Below, piece by piece: positions 14,961-25,271 of a DNA stretch of 49,941 nucleotides (positions are counted from its first letter, which is position 1; each line of letters starts with the position of its first letter). This stretch comes from Mycoplasma sp. CAG:877. Its GTDB lineage: Bacteria > Bacillota_I > Bacilli_A > RF39 > UBA660. The stretch is taken from NCBI GenBank assembly GCA_000433455.1, contig HF992499.1:1-49941 (forward strand). The letters are read 5' to 3'. The notes beneath the pieces were generated by a model that made no database searches, was not told where the DNA came from, and saw only the letters and a program-made list of their open reading frames with translations. The position numbers were made by a program, and so were the translations under genes.

Positions 14961-15833
14961 ATGGAATTTTTTAAGAAACATAAAATTACAACTATACTTT
15001 TATTTATATTATCAATATATATTTATTACTACTACACTAGAATAACTCCTTTAAATAATAATATCGATAAGAGTAGTTATCACTATGTAAATGAATTATA
15101 TTACTCAGATGGTAGAATATATAATAATTATCTAAATAAAACAGAAAAGAAGATGTATGACTTATTATTTCAAAGTATTAAGAAAAATATTCGTACTCTA
15201 AATGTTAGTGTTAATAGTTCAACTTGTAAAGATGAAACAGATTGTTATAAATCACTTCTTACAGCTTATGATGCTATCTACGTAGATCATCCTGAATTAC
15301 TTGAATTTGGTGGTATAAAAAGTATTTACATAAAAGATAACAATATGAGAGTAAATATAAGTTATTCTGTTAATGCTTTATTTGCTAAAATTGGTACTGA
15401 AAAAATAAAAAGAATAGTTTATGATATTAAACAAGCTACTAAAAATATGGACGATATAACTAAAATAGATTATGTCTATAACTGGGTTGCTAAAAATACT
15501 CGTTATGATCAAACATTTACTTTTTCATCTAAAAATCAATCAGCTTATAGTGTCTTTCTTCATAAAGAAGCAGTTTGTGCTGGTTTTGCTAAAGCTAGTC
15601 AAATAATATTCCAAAATATTGGTATAAATTCTTACGGTGTATTAGGTACTTCAACAGGTCCACATATGTGGAACATTGTTGAGTACAAAGAAAAATACTA
15701 CTATTATGATTCAACAGTAGCAAGTGCAACTTATAAAGATAAATCAGGTCTCATTCAAGAAAAGATGAATTATTATACAATGGATCATAAAGAATGGTAT
15801 CCAGAAGTAGAAAAAACAAGGATGCGTCCATAA
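14961..15833 (+). CDS. Membrane-anchored transglutaminase-like cysteine protease
   Basis: The 290-aa protein has one N-terminal signal-anchor helix (residues 8-26), so the catalytic domain faces outside. The transglutaminase core is complete: Cys206 (AVCAGFAKA), His235 (GPHMWNIV) and Asp250 (YYYDST). Bacterial members act as proteases or cross-linking enzymes at the cell surface. It is the third gene of a likely operon with two membrane proteins of unknown role. The upstream site is AGGAGAAAG. Confidence 0.82.
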   Translation: MEFFKKHKITTILLFILSIYIYYYYTRITPLNNNIDKSSYHYVNELYYSDGRIYNNYLNKTEKKMYDLLFQSIKKNIRTLNVSVNSSTCKDETDCYKSLLTAYDAIYVDHPELLEFGGIKSIYIKDNNMRVNISYSVNALFAKIGTEKIKRIVYDIKQATKNMDDITKIDYVYNWVAKNTRYDQTFTFSSKNQSAYSVFLHKEAVCAGFAKASQIIFQNIGINSYGVLGTSTGPHMWNIVEYKEKYYYYDSTVASATYKDKSGLIQEKMNYYTMDHKEWYPEVEKTRMRP

Positions 15834-15904
15834 ATAAAATAAAAATAATCTAAAAAAATAACAAAAATATATTATAATATATATAGAGCAGTGGGAGTGG
15901 TTAT

Positions 15905-16735
15905 ATGAATTTAAACTTTATAATAAATGATTACATACTAATTTGGAATATCTTATTTCAAGCTTCCGTATCAGAACCTATATATAAATTAAAACAAAGA
16001 TTATGGGATACTTATAAAGAACAATATAATGATACTTATAAAGATCGTATTACAATACTAAAAGATGTAAAAAACTATATTCCAAATGATGATACAATAT
16101 ATAATATAATGTTAGAGTCCAAAGAATATCAAAAAATAAAAAAAGAAACAGAAAAATATCGTTTAGAAGTAATAAGTCTTTGGAATAGAAAAATATCTAA
16201 TCAAATAAAAAAAATAATTAGAAAAGACATTCCTGACTATACAGTTTATCTTATTGATAATCGTCTTGAAGTATTAGAAATACCAAATATTTCATCTGTA
16301 GATGTAAAAATTGCAATACTTGGTAAAAAAATATCAAAAGATGAACCAGAAAAATTAATTATATCGGTTATTGAATCTATTCTAAAAAAAGAATTAAATA
16401 CTTATAAAGATAAGGATAGATTTATTGCTAATGCTATAATTGAACTAGCTATTGAAAATGAACTAGCAACATCTCTATCAAATATTAGTCATTATTACTC
16501 TAGTGAATCAAAACTAATAAATATAAAAAGACAAATCTATCCATTCTGGTTAATGTATTTAGGAATTTCAAAAGAACAAATGACAAAATATATGAACCGT
16601 GATAAAATAGCATTTGACGTTAACAAGTTTCCATATGAAACTAATTTAAAAAATCTAGATATTACAGACTTTATTGATTTCTGTATTCAAAACAAAAAAA
16701 GAATAATTAGGGAAGAACAATTAGAATTAATATAA
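15905..16735 (+). CDS. Hypothetical protein upstream of polC (276 aa)
   Basis: I do not recognise this protein. It is soluble, basic and mostly helical, with a beta-containing core near residues 105-140 (DYTVYLIDNRLEVLEIP) and a conserved-looking C-terminal block (YPFWLMYLGISKEQM). TATAAT at 15873-15878 may drive it. The gap to polC is only 15 bases and polC has its own GGTGAT site, so the two genes are probably co-transcribed. A link to replication is suggested by position only. Confidence 0.6.
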   Translation: MNLNFIINDYILIWNILFQASVSEPIYKLKQRLWDTYKEQYNDTYKDRITILKDVKNYIPNDDTIYNIMLESKEYQKIKKETEKYRLEVISLWNRKISNQIKKIIRKDIPDYTVYLIDNRLEVLEIPNISSVDVKIAILGKKISKDEPEKLIISVIESILKKELNTYKDKDRFIANAIIELAIENELATSLSNISHYYSSESKLINIKRQIYPFWLMYLGISKEQMTKYMNRDKIAFDVNKFPYETNLKNLDITDFIDFCIQNKKRIIREEQLELI

Positions 16736-16750
16736 TAAAGTGGTGATAGT

Positions 16751-19700
16751 ATGGATGAAAAAATTAAAATATTATTAGATAAAATAAATATTGATAAAGA
16801 TAATTATCAATATTTTTCTGATGCTAAAATTTCTAAAATAAGAATAAATTCCAAAACTGGTAGTTGGAATGTTTTTGTCGAAAAGGATACACTTCTACCA
16901 CTAGAAGTATTTGAAGAGTTAGAAGAGAAAAAACACTTATTAGATGAAAATGCTTCTGAAATAGGTTTTATATTTAATATTGAAAATCCAGATTTAAATA
17001 CTTGTAAAGAATACTATCAGCATCTTTTAAAATTATTAAAACCAGAATTAAAAGTTCTAGAAATTTATGAAGACTCTCTTCAAATAGAAGATGACTTTTT
17101 AATACTAGTTGCTAGTAATGAAGTAGAAAAAGAAAGATTAGAATCATGTCTTTCTAAAATAAATACTTTTTATAGATGCCTAGGTTACAAATTTAATATT
17201 GATGTAACTATTAGAAAAGAAGAAAATATTCTAGAAGAAATAAAACAGGATTTAATTGTTGAAACACCAAAGATCGAGGAGAAGAAAGAAGTAAAGCAAG
17301 ATCCACCAGCTTCTCCTGAGAAAAAATATCATAAAGAACCAAAAGATCCTAATAGTGTTATTGGTCGAGGTATAAAAGAAGACCCAATAAAAATAAAGAC
17401 TTTAATAGGTGAAGATAATAATGTTGTTGTAGAAGGATTTGTTTTTGGAACAGACTATTTTGAGTCATCAAAAACAGACTTTAAAATAATAACTTTAAAA
17501 ATAACTGACTATTCAGACAGCATCTATTGTAAAGTCTTTGTAAGAGATGCCGAGGAATATGGTAGACTTTGTAAAGAATTAAAAGCTGGAAATTGGTTTA
17601 AAATTCGTGGTTATACTAAAAATGATCAATTCTCTAAAGAATTAGTTTTAAATGCTAGAGATATTGTAAAAATAGAAAAAGAAGTATCTGTCGTAAAAGA
17701 CAATGCCGAAGTAAAAAGAGTAGAATTACATTGTCATACTAAAATGAGTCAAATGGATGGTCTTGCTGATGAAGAACAAATAGTAAAACAAGCTATGAAA
17801 TGGGGACACAAAGCTATAGCAATCACAGATCACAATGGTGTTCAAGCCTTCCCGCATGTCTTCAACCTAGTAACTTCTCATAACAAGAACTTAAAAGAAG
17901 GAGAAGAACCATTTAAAGCAATTTATGGTACAGAGCTAACACTAATTGATGATACTGTAAATATAGTCCTACGTCCTAATAAAGACGTCTTGCTTGATCA
18001 AACATACGTTGTTTTCGACTTTGAAACAACTGGTTTTAATGCCGGTGGTGCTGACTCAATCATTGAAATTGGTGCCGTTAAAATTAAGAATGGTGAAATA
18101 CTAGAACGTTATGATGAATTAATTAACCCAGGAAGACCATTACCTCAAAAAATAATTGACGTAACTAATATTACTGACGCTATGTTAGAGGGCAAAGATA
18201 ATGAAGAAAATGCCGTTAAAAGATTTATTGAATGGTATGGAGACTTGCCAATGGTTGCTCATAACGCTAAGTTCGATGTATCTTTCCTTGAAATGGCCCA
18301 TAAAAAATATAATTTAGGTAAATTTACTAATCCTGTAATTGATACCCTAGAATTATCAAGAACCATGGATAATACTTATGCTAGACACTCGCTATCAGCT
18401 TTAGTTAAAAGATATGAAGTTCCATGGGATGAAGAAGCTCACCATAGAGGAGACTATGATGCCGAAGGAACAGCTTTAGTTTTCCATAAAATGCTAAAGA
18501 AATTATCTAATCGTAATATTGAAACAATGGATCAATTAGATAACTTAGTTAGTAAAGATGAAATCCATAAATATGGTCGTGCTCATCACGTAAACCTTCT
18601 AGCAATCAATCATACCGGTCTAAAAAACTTATTCAAATTAGTATCCCTTGCTAATACAGTTTACTTATATAAAACCCCAAGAATCCTACGTAGTGAAATA
18701 GAAAAGAATAGAGAAGGTCTTCTAGTAGGATCAGGTTGCTACGAAAGTGAAGTCTTTAAAGAAGCAACATCTAAAAGTGAAGACGAATTATCAAACATTA
18801 TTAGATTCTATGACTATGTAGAAGTTCAACCTCTAGAGTGTTATGGCCACTTAATTCAAACTGGTGACTTTGCTAATGAAGTAGAGTTAGCTGCCAACAT
18901 TGAAAAGATAATTAGAGTAACAGAAGATGCCGGCAAAATAATGGTCGCAACTGGTGATGTTCATCATATAAAAAGAGATGACAAAATCTATCGTGAAATA
19001 ATAGTAAATCAAAAAGTACCAGGTGGTGGACGTCATCCACTTGCAAAATCTAGTATCAAAGAAATTCCATCTCAACATTTCCGTACAACTGATGAAATGT
19101 TAGAAGATTTTAAATTCTTAGACAAAGAAACTGCCTATCGTATTGTTGTTGAAAATACCAATAAAATTGCTGACATGGTAGAAATAATTGAAGTAATACC
19201 AGATACAGGTGGTATACCATTCTCTCCAAGAGTTAAAAGTGATGATGGAACAAGTTATCTAGATTGTCCAGCAGTAGTTACCGACTTAGTTTATACAAAA
19301 GCAGCTGCTTGGTATGGAGACCCATTACCATATTATATAGAAGAACGTATCGCAACCGAACTATACGGTGATATTGTTTTAAAAATAACAAAAGAACGCT
19401 TAAAAGAAACATTATCAGGTGATGAACTAGAAAAAGTAGCTCATCAAGAACTACATGATACTATTGTAAAAGGTTTTGATAATGTTAAAAGCATCGTAAG
19501 AGAATATGTTAAGAAAACTTCAGAAGAAGAACTAGATGAAAAAGCCCTAGAAAAACAAACAAAAAAAGTATTAGGTGGTATTATCGGTGGAGGATTCGAT
19601 CCAATTTACTTAATTGCTCAACGTCTAGTTAAGCACTCAAACGATGAAGGTTATCTAGTTGGTTCCCGTGGTTCCGTAGGTTCAAGCTTTGTTGCTACTA

Positions 19701-21364
19701 TGATGGGAATAACAGAAGTTAACCCTCTACCTGCTCACTATAGATGTTTAAAATGTAAAATAAGTATCTTTGAAGATGAAGAAGGAAAATCTTTCTCAGC
19801 AGACTATTCATCAGGATTTGACTTACCAGATAAAGAATGTCCTAACTGTCATATTCCATTATATAAAGATGGTCAGGATATGCCATTCGCAACCTTCTTA
19901 GGATTTAATGCCGATAAAGTTCCAGATATCGACTTAAACTTCTCAGATTTAAATCAAGCAAGTGCTCATGCTTATACCAAAGTCTTATTCGGTGAAGATA
20001 ATGTTTATCGTGCCGGAACAATTGGTACAGTAGCAGACAAGACTGCTTTCGGTTTCGTAAAAGGTTATTGTGAAGAACATGGTATACCAGACATGCGAAC
20101 CGCTGAAGTAGAACGACTTGCTATGGGTTGTACCGGTGTTAAAAGAACAACTGGTCAGCATCCAGGAGGAATTGTTGTTATTCCAGACTATAAAGAAGTT
20201 TTTGACTTTACACCATTCCAATTTCCAGCAGAAGATGCAACTGCTGAATGGCGTACAACACACTTTGACTACCATGCTATAGACCAATGTGTTTTAAAAC
20301 TAGATATCTTAGGACACTCTGATCCAACTCAGTTACGTATCATTCAAATGCAATCAGGTACCGATATTATGAAAGTACCAATGGATGATAAAGATACAAT
20401 GAGTATTTTTACATCAACTGATGTCCTAGGTGTAACCAAAGAACAAATAATGTGTAATACTGGTACTTTAGGTATTCCGGAATTTGGTACATCATTTACT
20501 ATAAAATTAGTAGAAGATACTAAACCAACTACCTTTGGAGAACTTATAAAAATAGCCGGACTTTCTCATGGTACCGATGTTTGGTTAGGTAATGCTCAAG
20601 ACTTAATAAAAAATAATATCGTTCCATTCAAAGAAACTATTGGTTGTCGTGATGATATTATGGTTTACTTAATAAATAAAGGTATGGCTCCAATTAAAGC
20701 CTTCAAAATAATGGAGTTTGTTCGTAAAGGTAAAGCCTCAAAAGATCCAGAAACTTGGAAAGGTCATGTTGAAACTATGAAAGCTTCTAATATTCCAGAA
20801 TGGTATATTGAATCTTGTCGTAAAATAAAATACATGTTCCCTAAAGCTCATGCCGCAGCTTATGTAATGAGTGCCTTTAGAATAGCTTGGTATAAAGTAC
20901 ATATGCCAGTTTACTTCTATTCATCTTGGTATTCATCAAAAGCAACAGATGTAGATGTTGAATCAATGATTAAAGGTTATGATGCTATTAAGGCTAAAAT
21001 AGAAGATATTCTAGCAAAAGGCTTTGAAGCAACTAATAAAGAAAATGGTCAAGCTGAAAGTTTAAAGGTTGCCCTAGAGGCAACTGCTCGTGGTATAAAA
21101 TTCTTAAAAGTAGATTTATATGAAAGTGACGCAACAGTTTGGATAGCTAAAAACGATAAAGAAATTTATCCACCATTTGTTGCTATCGATGGACTAGGTG
21201 AAACCGTTGCAAAAAATATTGTTAAAGAAAGAGAAAAGCAACCATTCTTAAGTGTTGAAGACATCCAAAGACGAGGCAAAGTTTCACAAACACTAATAGA
21301 TAAAATGAAATCTATGGGTCTATTAAACAATTTACCAGACTCAAATCAATTATCATTATTTTAA
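16751..21364 (+). CDS. polC: DNA polymerase III alpha subunit, PolC type
   Basis: The 1537-aa protein has a full-size Gram-positive PolC plan: N-terminal domains, an OB fold (about 215-315), a PHP domain starting near 326 (ELHCHTKMSQMDG) and an inserted DEDD proofreading exonuclease near 419 (VFDFETTGF). PHP resumes after it. The polymerase core has SRGSVGSSFVATMMG, a Cys-rich zinc module (CLKC...CPNC) and PDIDLNF near 1058 with catalytic Asp, then GQHPGGIVV and C-terminal helix-hairpin-helix elements. It is the replicative leading-strand polymerase in Bacillota. It ends in a 9-bp terminator. Confidence 0.98.
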   Translation: MDEKIKILLDKINIDKDNYQYFSDAKISKIRINSKTGSWNVFVEKDTLLPLEVFEELEEKKHLLDENASEIGFIFNIENPDLNTCKEYYQHLLKLLKPELKVLEIYEDSLQIEDDFLILVASNEVEKERLESCLSKINTFYRCLGYKFNIDVTIRKEENILEEIKQDLIVETPKIEEKKEVKQDPPASPEKKYHKEPKDPNSVIGRGIKEDPIKIKTLIGEDNNVVVEGFVFGTDYFESSKTDFKIITLKITDYSDSIYCKVFVRDAEEYGRLCKELKAGNWFKIRGYTKNDQFSKELVLNARDIVKIEKEVSVVKDNAEVKRVELHCHTKMSQMDGLADEEQIVKQAMKWGHKAIAITDHNGVQAFPHVFNLVTSHNKNLKEGEEPFKAIYGTELTLIDDTVNIVLRPNKDVLLDQTYVVFDFETTGFNAGGADSIIEIGAVKIKNGEILERYDELINPGRPLPQKIIDVTNITDAMLEGKDNEENAVKRFIEWYGDLPMVAHNAKFDVSFLEMAHKKYNLGKFTNPVIDTLELSRTMDNTYARHSLSALVKRYEVPWDEEAHHRGDYDAEGTALVFHKMLKKLSNRNIETMDQLDNLVSKDEIHKYGRAHHVNLLAINHTGLKNLFKLVSLANTVYLYKTPRILRSEIEKNREGLLVGSGCYESEVFKEATSKSEDELSNIIRFYDYVEVQPLECYGHLIQTGDFANEVELAANIEKIIRVTEDAGKIMVATGDVHHIKRDDKIYREIIVNQKVPGGGRHPLAKSSIKEIPSQHFRTTDEMLEDFKFLDKETAYRIVVENTNKIADMVEIIEVIPDTGGIPFSPRVKSDDGTSYLDCPAVVTDLVYTKAAAWYGDPLPYYIEERIATELYGDIVLKITKERLKETLSGDELEKVAHQELHDTIVKGFDNVKSIVREYVKKTSEEELDEKALEKQTKKVLGGIIGGGFDPIYLIAQRLVKHSNDEGYLVGSRGSVGSSFVATMMGITEVNPLPAHYRCLKCKISIFEDEEGKSFSADYSSGFDLPDKECPNCHIPLYKDGQDMPFATFLGFNADKVPDIDLNFSDLNQASAHAYTKVLFGEDNVYRAGTIGTVADKTAFGFVKGYCEEHGIPDMRTAEVERLAMGCTGVKRTTGQHPGGIVVIPDYKEVFDFTPFQFPAEDATAEWRTTHFDYHAIDQCVLKLDILGHSDPTQLRIIQMQSGTDIMKVPMDDKDTMSIFTSTDVLGVTKEQIMCNTGTLGIPEFGTSFTIKLVEDTKPTTFGELIKIAGLSHGTDVWLGNAQDLIKNNIVPFKETIGCRDDIMVYLINKGMAPIKAFKIMEFVRKGKASKDPETWKGHVETMKASNIPEWYIESCRKIKYMFPKAHAAAYVMSAFRIAWYKVHMPVYFYSSWYSSKATDVDVESMIKGYDAIKAKIEDILAKGFEATNKENGQAESLKVALEATARGIKFLKVDLYESDATVWIAKNDKEIYPPFVAIDGLGETVAKNIVKEREKQPFLSVEDIQRRGKVSQTLIDKMKSMGLLNNLPDSNQLSLF

Positions 21365-21393
21365 AAGATACTAATCATTTAGTATCTTTTTTT
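21364..21393 (+). terminator. Terminator of polC
   Basis: AAAGATACT (21364-21372) pairs with AGTATCTTT (21381-21389), followed by T residues. Confidence 0.85.
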
Positions 21394-21433
21394 AGATAAT
21401 AAATCCTAAAAAAAGACAAACTTTTTCCAAATT

Positions 21434-21499
21434 TCAAACACTACGAATAGTGCTGTTTTCAAATAGGTTTGTAATTTTTTCTAATTTATTTTTCTTCAT
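21434..21499 (-). pseudogene. Fragment of a Bro-N/antirepressor-type gene start (21 codons)
   Basis: On the minus strand AAAGGAG precedes ATG 21499 and a 21-codon frame reading MKKNKLEKITNLFE, then NSTIRSV and TGA. The phrase looks like the opening of Bro-N/DinD-like phage antirepressor proteins, which continue '(I)R-x-x-W(D)...YFSVVDVI'. Here the frame stops where the Trp would fall, and the following codons do not match the family. It is best read as a decayed remnant. It lies in the otherwise empty 21394-21584 region. Confidence 0.4.
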
Positions 21500-21584
21500 T
21501 TCTTCACACTCCTTTATTATGTATTCAAAAAATATTTATTAAGAAAATAGTTTAGTTAATGGTAAGTTTTTTTCATCAAGAATA

Positions 21585-21613
21585 TTGAAATGAAACTATA
21601 AAAATAGTATAAT
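21585..21613 (+). promoter_or_regulatory. Consensus promoter of the phase-variable surface protein
   Basis: TTGAAA (21585-21590), 17-bp spacer, TATAAT (21608-21613). GGTGAT at 21638 precedes ATG 21647. Confidence 0.75.
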
Positions 21614-21646
21614 TAATACAGTAAAAATACTAAAGATGGTGATAAG

Positions 21647-21730
<84 letters not shown>

Positions 21731-21779
21731 ATTAGACCAATTTTTAGACGGGAAAAAATATATACTTGGTTCTATTGTT

Positions 21780-24700
21780 TTGATCGGACTGATAGGACTT
21801 TTTATCGTGTTTATGTTTAATTCATTTGCTACCCTTGAACCGGTTTCTAGTATAACTATTAAGTCAACTACTTTAGATAATGAAAGCAATATTGATGGTT
21901 CTTGGAAGTATACTAAGACCGCTAAATGGATTTCTAAAGGCAAAGCAAGAATTAATATAAAGTTAGAAACTAAAGAAATGTTAAAGAGTGATTACACTGA
22001 TGTTATATTAGTACTTGATACATCTGGTAGTATGGTTAAAGATAAAATAGAACAATTACAAACTGATGTTAATGAGTTTATTAATGATACAATACCAAAA
22101 GGTAATAAAATAGCTTTAATTACTTTTAACGATACGGCTAATATTGTAAATGATTTTACGGATGATGCGTTAGTATTACAAGAAAGTATAAGTAACTTAA
22201 CCGCATCAGGTGAAACAAATTACTATCAAGCTTTAGTTAAAGTTGATGAAGTATTAAGTACTTATACAAAAGAAGATAATAAAAATTGTGTAGTCTTATT
22301 TCTGACAGATGGACTTCCTACATCAGAAACCCCAAGTGAAGTAGGCGAGTACAAACTTCTAAAAGAAAAGTATGATTATTTAGATATTAATGGTATTCAA
22401 TATGAATTAGGTAATACTGTTTTAAGTAGTATTAAGAATATTACTGATAATCAGTTTATTGCTAATACTAGAAATTTAAGTAAGTTCTTATATAAAGCTG
22501 CTGTTGGAACAGAAAATTATGAGAAGCTAGTTTTAACAGATTATGTAGATACTAATTATTTTAATTTAGATAATATAACAAATATAACAACATCATCAGG
22601 AAATGCTTTAATAAAAGATGACAAAGTGACTTGGAATTTAGATGGTTTAAAATCTGGCGTAGACGCAGAACTTACAATAGATATAAATTTAAATAATGAC
22701 TTAATAGAAGTAGGAGACGTATATCCAACTCATACTAAAACAGATTTATATTATAAAATTGGTACTACTTCAGTAACTGAAACGACTGATAAAACTACAA
22801 TTTTAAAAGATAATTATATTGTTACATATGAACCTAATACTCCAGCAGGTTGTGTAGTATCGGGGGCACCTAGTTCTAAAGTTTATTCTGTTTTTGATAC
22901 AGTAAGATTAGACGATAGTGTTCCAAACTGTAGTGGATATCAGTTTAAAGAGTGGAAAATAGTAACTGATAATGTAGAGAGAGTTGGAAACAATCAATTT
23001 ATAATGCCAGAATCTAATGTGACAATAAAGCCTATTTGGAAAAGGGTCGAACTGGCAAAATCAACGGATGGAAAAATATCAAAAGTACAAACTTTATATA
23101 AATTAATGGCTGATAATTCTATTGGACTAGATACTAATATTGATTTTAGCTCGAAACCGACTGATGAAAACTCTGGAATATATACAGTATCTAGTACAAA
23201 AGATGATAAGTATCCTATACATTATTATCGTGGAAATATAAATAATAACAATGTTTTGTTTGCAAATTTTTGTTGGAAAATGGTAATAACAACATCAACT
23301 GGTGGAGTTAAACTTATTTATAATGGCCTACCTAATAATTTTGATGAAGGAATTCCAATTTTACAAGATCAGTACACTAATGTTACAAATGATATCACTT
23401 ATCCTTATGATTACGATTTGGCGACTAATAAATGGACAAGTACTAATAAAACACATTCATCAACAGGTACCATTTCTTTTTCAGTAACTAAACCTGGCAC
23501 ATATATATTATCGTACTCTGTTTCATCTGAGGCTAAATATGATAAAGTATATTTCTATAAAGATAATGTTGAACTAAAGGTTGATTCTGGTACTAATAGT
23601 AGTTCTATATCTTTAGGAGAATTAACGCCATCGAACGTGATAATGGTAAAATATACTAAGGATGGGTCTGGCTCTAAAGGGAGTGACTCTGTAACTTTTT
23701 CGATAGATAGGTCTACAGGAAATATTATTAGGCAGTGTATTAGTACTGGTGTGGATAGTCAAATTGGTAAAAGTGAATTTACTACGGATTATACATCACC
23801 TTCTTCTGTAGGATATATGTATGGTACAAGTTATAAAATGAGTTATTCTGCATCAAGTCCTAGCGTAGATATATTAAGTAAAAGTTGGATAAATTCTAGT
23901 TCTAATTTTTACTATGGTGACTCTATTACTTATTCAAATGGAATTTATACTTTATCAAATGCCACTCAGAAAATTTGGTCTGATAATTATAAAGATTTAG
24001 TGGGGTATTATACGTGTCGAAGTAATTCTACTACTTGTTCAACTGTTTATTATATTTCTGGTACTGATGGTGGTACTCAATATGTATTATCTTTATCAAG
24101 TGGTGTAACAGATCCAACAACTCAAACTATGACTTTAAGTAAAGGAATGTCTGATAATGGTGATGGAACTTATAGTTTGTTAAATCCTATAACTATAGAG
24201 AAAAAGGACTGGTTTTCAGTTTATAGTACATATAATGGTTATTATATATGTAGTGATTTAATAAGCACAACTTGCAATGAGAAAATTCCAATAATTTCAA
24301 CTAATAACTATCAATTGACATATGATGCAGCTTTTAATTATGTTTATGGTAATGATATTTCTTGGGATGGAACAAAGTATATTTTGAAGAATACATTTAC
24401 TTCTACTAATACTTATTCAACCGACATGTCAACAATAGCAAAGAAATATCATTATACCTGTCTTAATACAACTGGTGAGTGTACTAATGTCTATTATGTT
24501 ATTGCTCCTAGTTTTACTGCTACTCATCCAATTTTTTATTTGACTTTATCAAATGGCAAAGATATAGAGATAGCTAAAGATGAAATGTTTACTAATGAAA
24601 ATGATTCAAAAATAAAAATAGCAATAGATTCTTGGTATGAGGCTAATATGGTTCCTTATACTGATAGATTAGAAGATACAATTTGGTGTAATGATCGAAC

Positions 24701-25151
24701 TATACACTCGGGTTCATTGCTAGGAAAAGATATAGATTTTGGAACTGAATATTCGTACTTTAGTGCTAGTGATAGAGTGTTTAATTCATCTAAACTAAGT
24801 ATAATTTGCCCAAATGTGGCAAGAGATGGCTTCACAGTTTCAACTAGTTCAGGTGGCAATGGAGCTTTAACTTATCCAGTTGGTCTGCTTACAGCTGATG
24901 AAATAAGGCTAGCCGGTGGAATATTTAATAATGATCATAATGGTTATATTAATTATCTTTACACAGGACAAGAGTTGTGGGCAATGTCACCAAATATGTT
25001 TTCTTTTGAAGCTAGTGGTTTTCACTACAGAGGAACTGATTGGTTAAATTCATCTTATGGCGTGAGGCCAGCAGTTTCTCTTGCACCTAATACTAGAGCT
25101 ATTGCTGGTGATGGTACTGTTGAAAGTCCTTACGTAATTGACGATGAGTAG
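21780..25151 (+). CDS. Large vWA-domain surface protein, phase variable, currently out of frame
   Basis: Open from about 21669, with only a poor TTG (21780) as a start in this phase. The full protein would begin at ATG 21647. Residues below are counted from 21780. Domains: membrane anchor with KKYILG upstream (to about 17); vWA domain with MIDAS DTSGS at 80-84 and LTDGLP; an InlB-like beta-grasp repeat (about 349-421, ending VTIKPIWKR); beta-rich modules; three repeats with paired Cys (GYYTC near 741, GYYIC near 819, YHYTC near 890). A C-terminal module ends GVRPAVSLAP (about 1093), then a short tail with no LPXTG. I infer an adhesin or pilus-tip-like surface protein held by its N-terminal helix. 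A strong terminator follows. Confidence 0.85.
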   Translation: MIGLIGLFIVFMFNSFATLEPVSSITIKSTTLDNESNIDGSWKYTKTAKWISKGKARINIKLETKEMLKSDYTDVILVLDTSGSMVKDKIEQLQTDVNEFINDTIPKGNKIALITFNDTANIVNDFTDDALVLQESISNLTASGETNYYQALVKVDEVLSTYTKEDNKNCVVLFLTDGLPTSETPSEVGEYKLLKEKYDYLDINGIQYELGNTVLSSIKNITDNQFIANTRNLSKFLYKAAVGTENYEKLVLTDYVDTNYFNLDNITNITTSSGNALIKDDKVTWNLDGLKSGVDAELTIDINLNNDLIEVGDVYPTHTKTDLYYKIGTTSVTETTDKTTILKDNYIVTYEPNTPAGCVVSGAPSSKVYSVFDTVRLDDSVPNCSGYQFKEWKIVTDNVERVGNNQFIMPESNVTIKPIWKRVELAKSTDGKISKVQTLYKLMADNSIGLDTNIDFSSKPTDENSGIYTVSSTKDDKYPIHYYRGNINNNNVLFANFCWKMVITTSTGGVKLIYNGLPNNFDEGIPILQDQYTNVTNDITYPYDYDLATNKWTSTNKTHSSTGTISFSVTKPGTYILSYSVSSEAKYDKVYFYKDNVELKVDSGTNSSSISLGELTPSNVIMVKYTKDGSGSKGSDSVTFSIDRSTGNIIRQCISTGVDSQIGKSEFTTDYTSPSSVGYMYGTSYKMSYSASSPSVDILSKSWINSSSNFYYGDSITYSNGIYTLSNATQKIWSDNYKDLVGYYTCRSNSTTCSTVYYISGTDGGTQYVLSLSSGVTDPTTQTMTLSKGMSDNGDGTYSLLNPITIEKKDWFSVYSTYNGYYICSDLISTTCNEKIPIISTNNYQLTYDAAFNYVYGNDISWDGTKYILKNTFTSTNTYSTDMSTIAKKYHYTCLNTTGECTNVYYVIAPSFTATHPIFYLTLSNGKDIEIAKDEMFTNENDSKIKIAIDSWYEANMVPYTDRLEDTIWCNDRTIHSGSLLGKDIDFGTEYSYFSASDRVFNSSKLSIICPNVARDGFTVSTSSGGNGALTYPVGLLTADEIRLAGGIFNNDHNGYINYLYTGQELWAMSPNMFSFEASGFHYRGTDWLNSSYGVRPAVSLAPNTRAIAGDGTVESPYVIDDE

Positions 25152-25176
25152 GTTTGATACTTAAACTAAAAAAGAG

Positions 25177-25204
25177 AAAAGAGATTTGAAATCTCTTTTT
25201 CTTT
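25177..25204 (+). terminator. Terminator of the surface protein gene
   Basis: AAAAGAGATT pairs with AATCTCTTTT, followed by T-rich sequence. Confidence 0.8.
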
Positions 25205-25271
25205 TGAATCTAAAATAATAATTTGCTTGTTTATTAAAAGACGTTTATAATTAACTAGAAGGACTGATTAT

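Noticed and set aside
16751..21364. Intein or insertion in PolC
   Set aside because: Motif order and length (1537 aa) match normal PolC; no extra block is seen.
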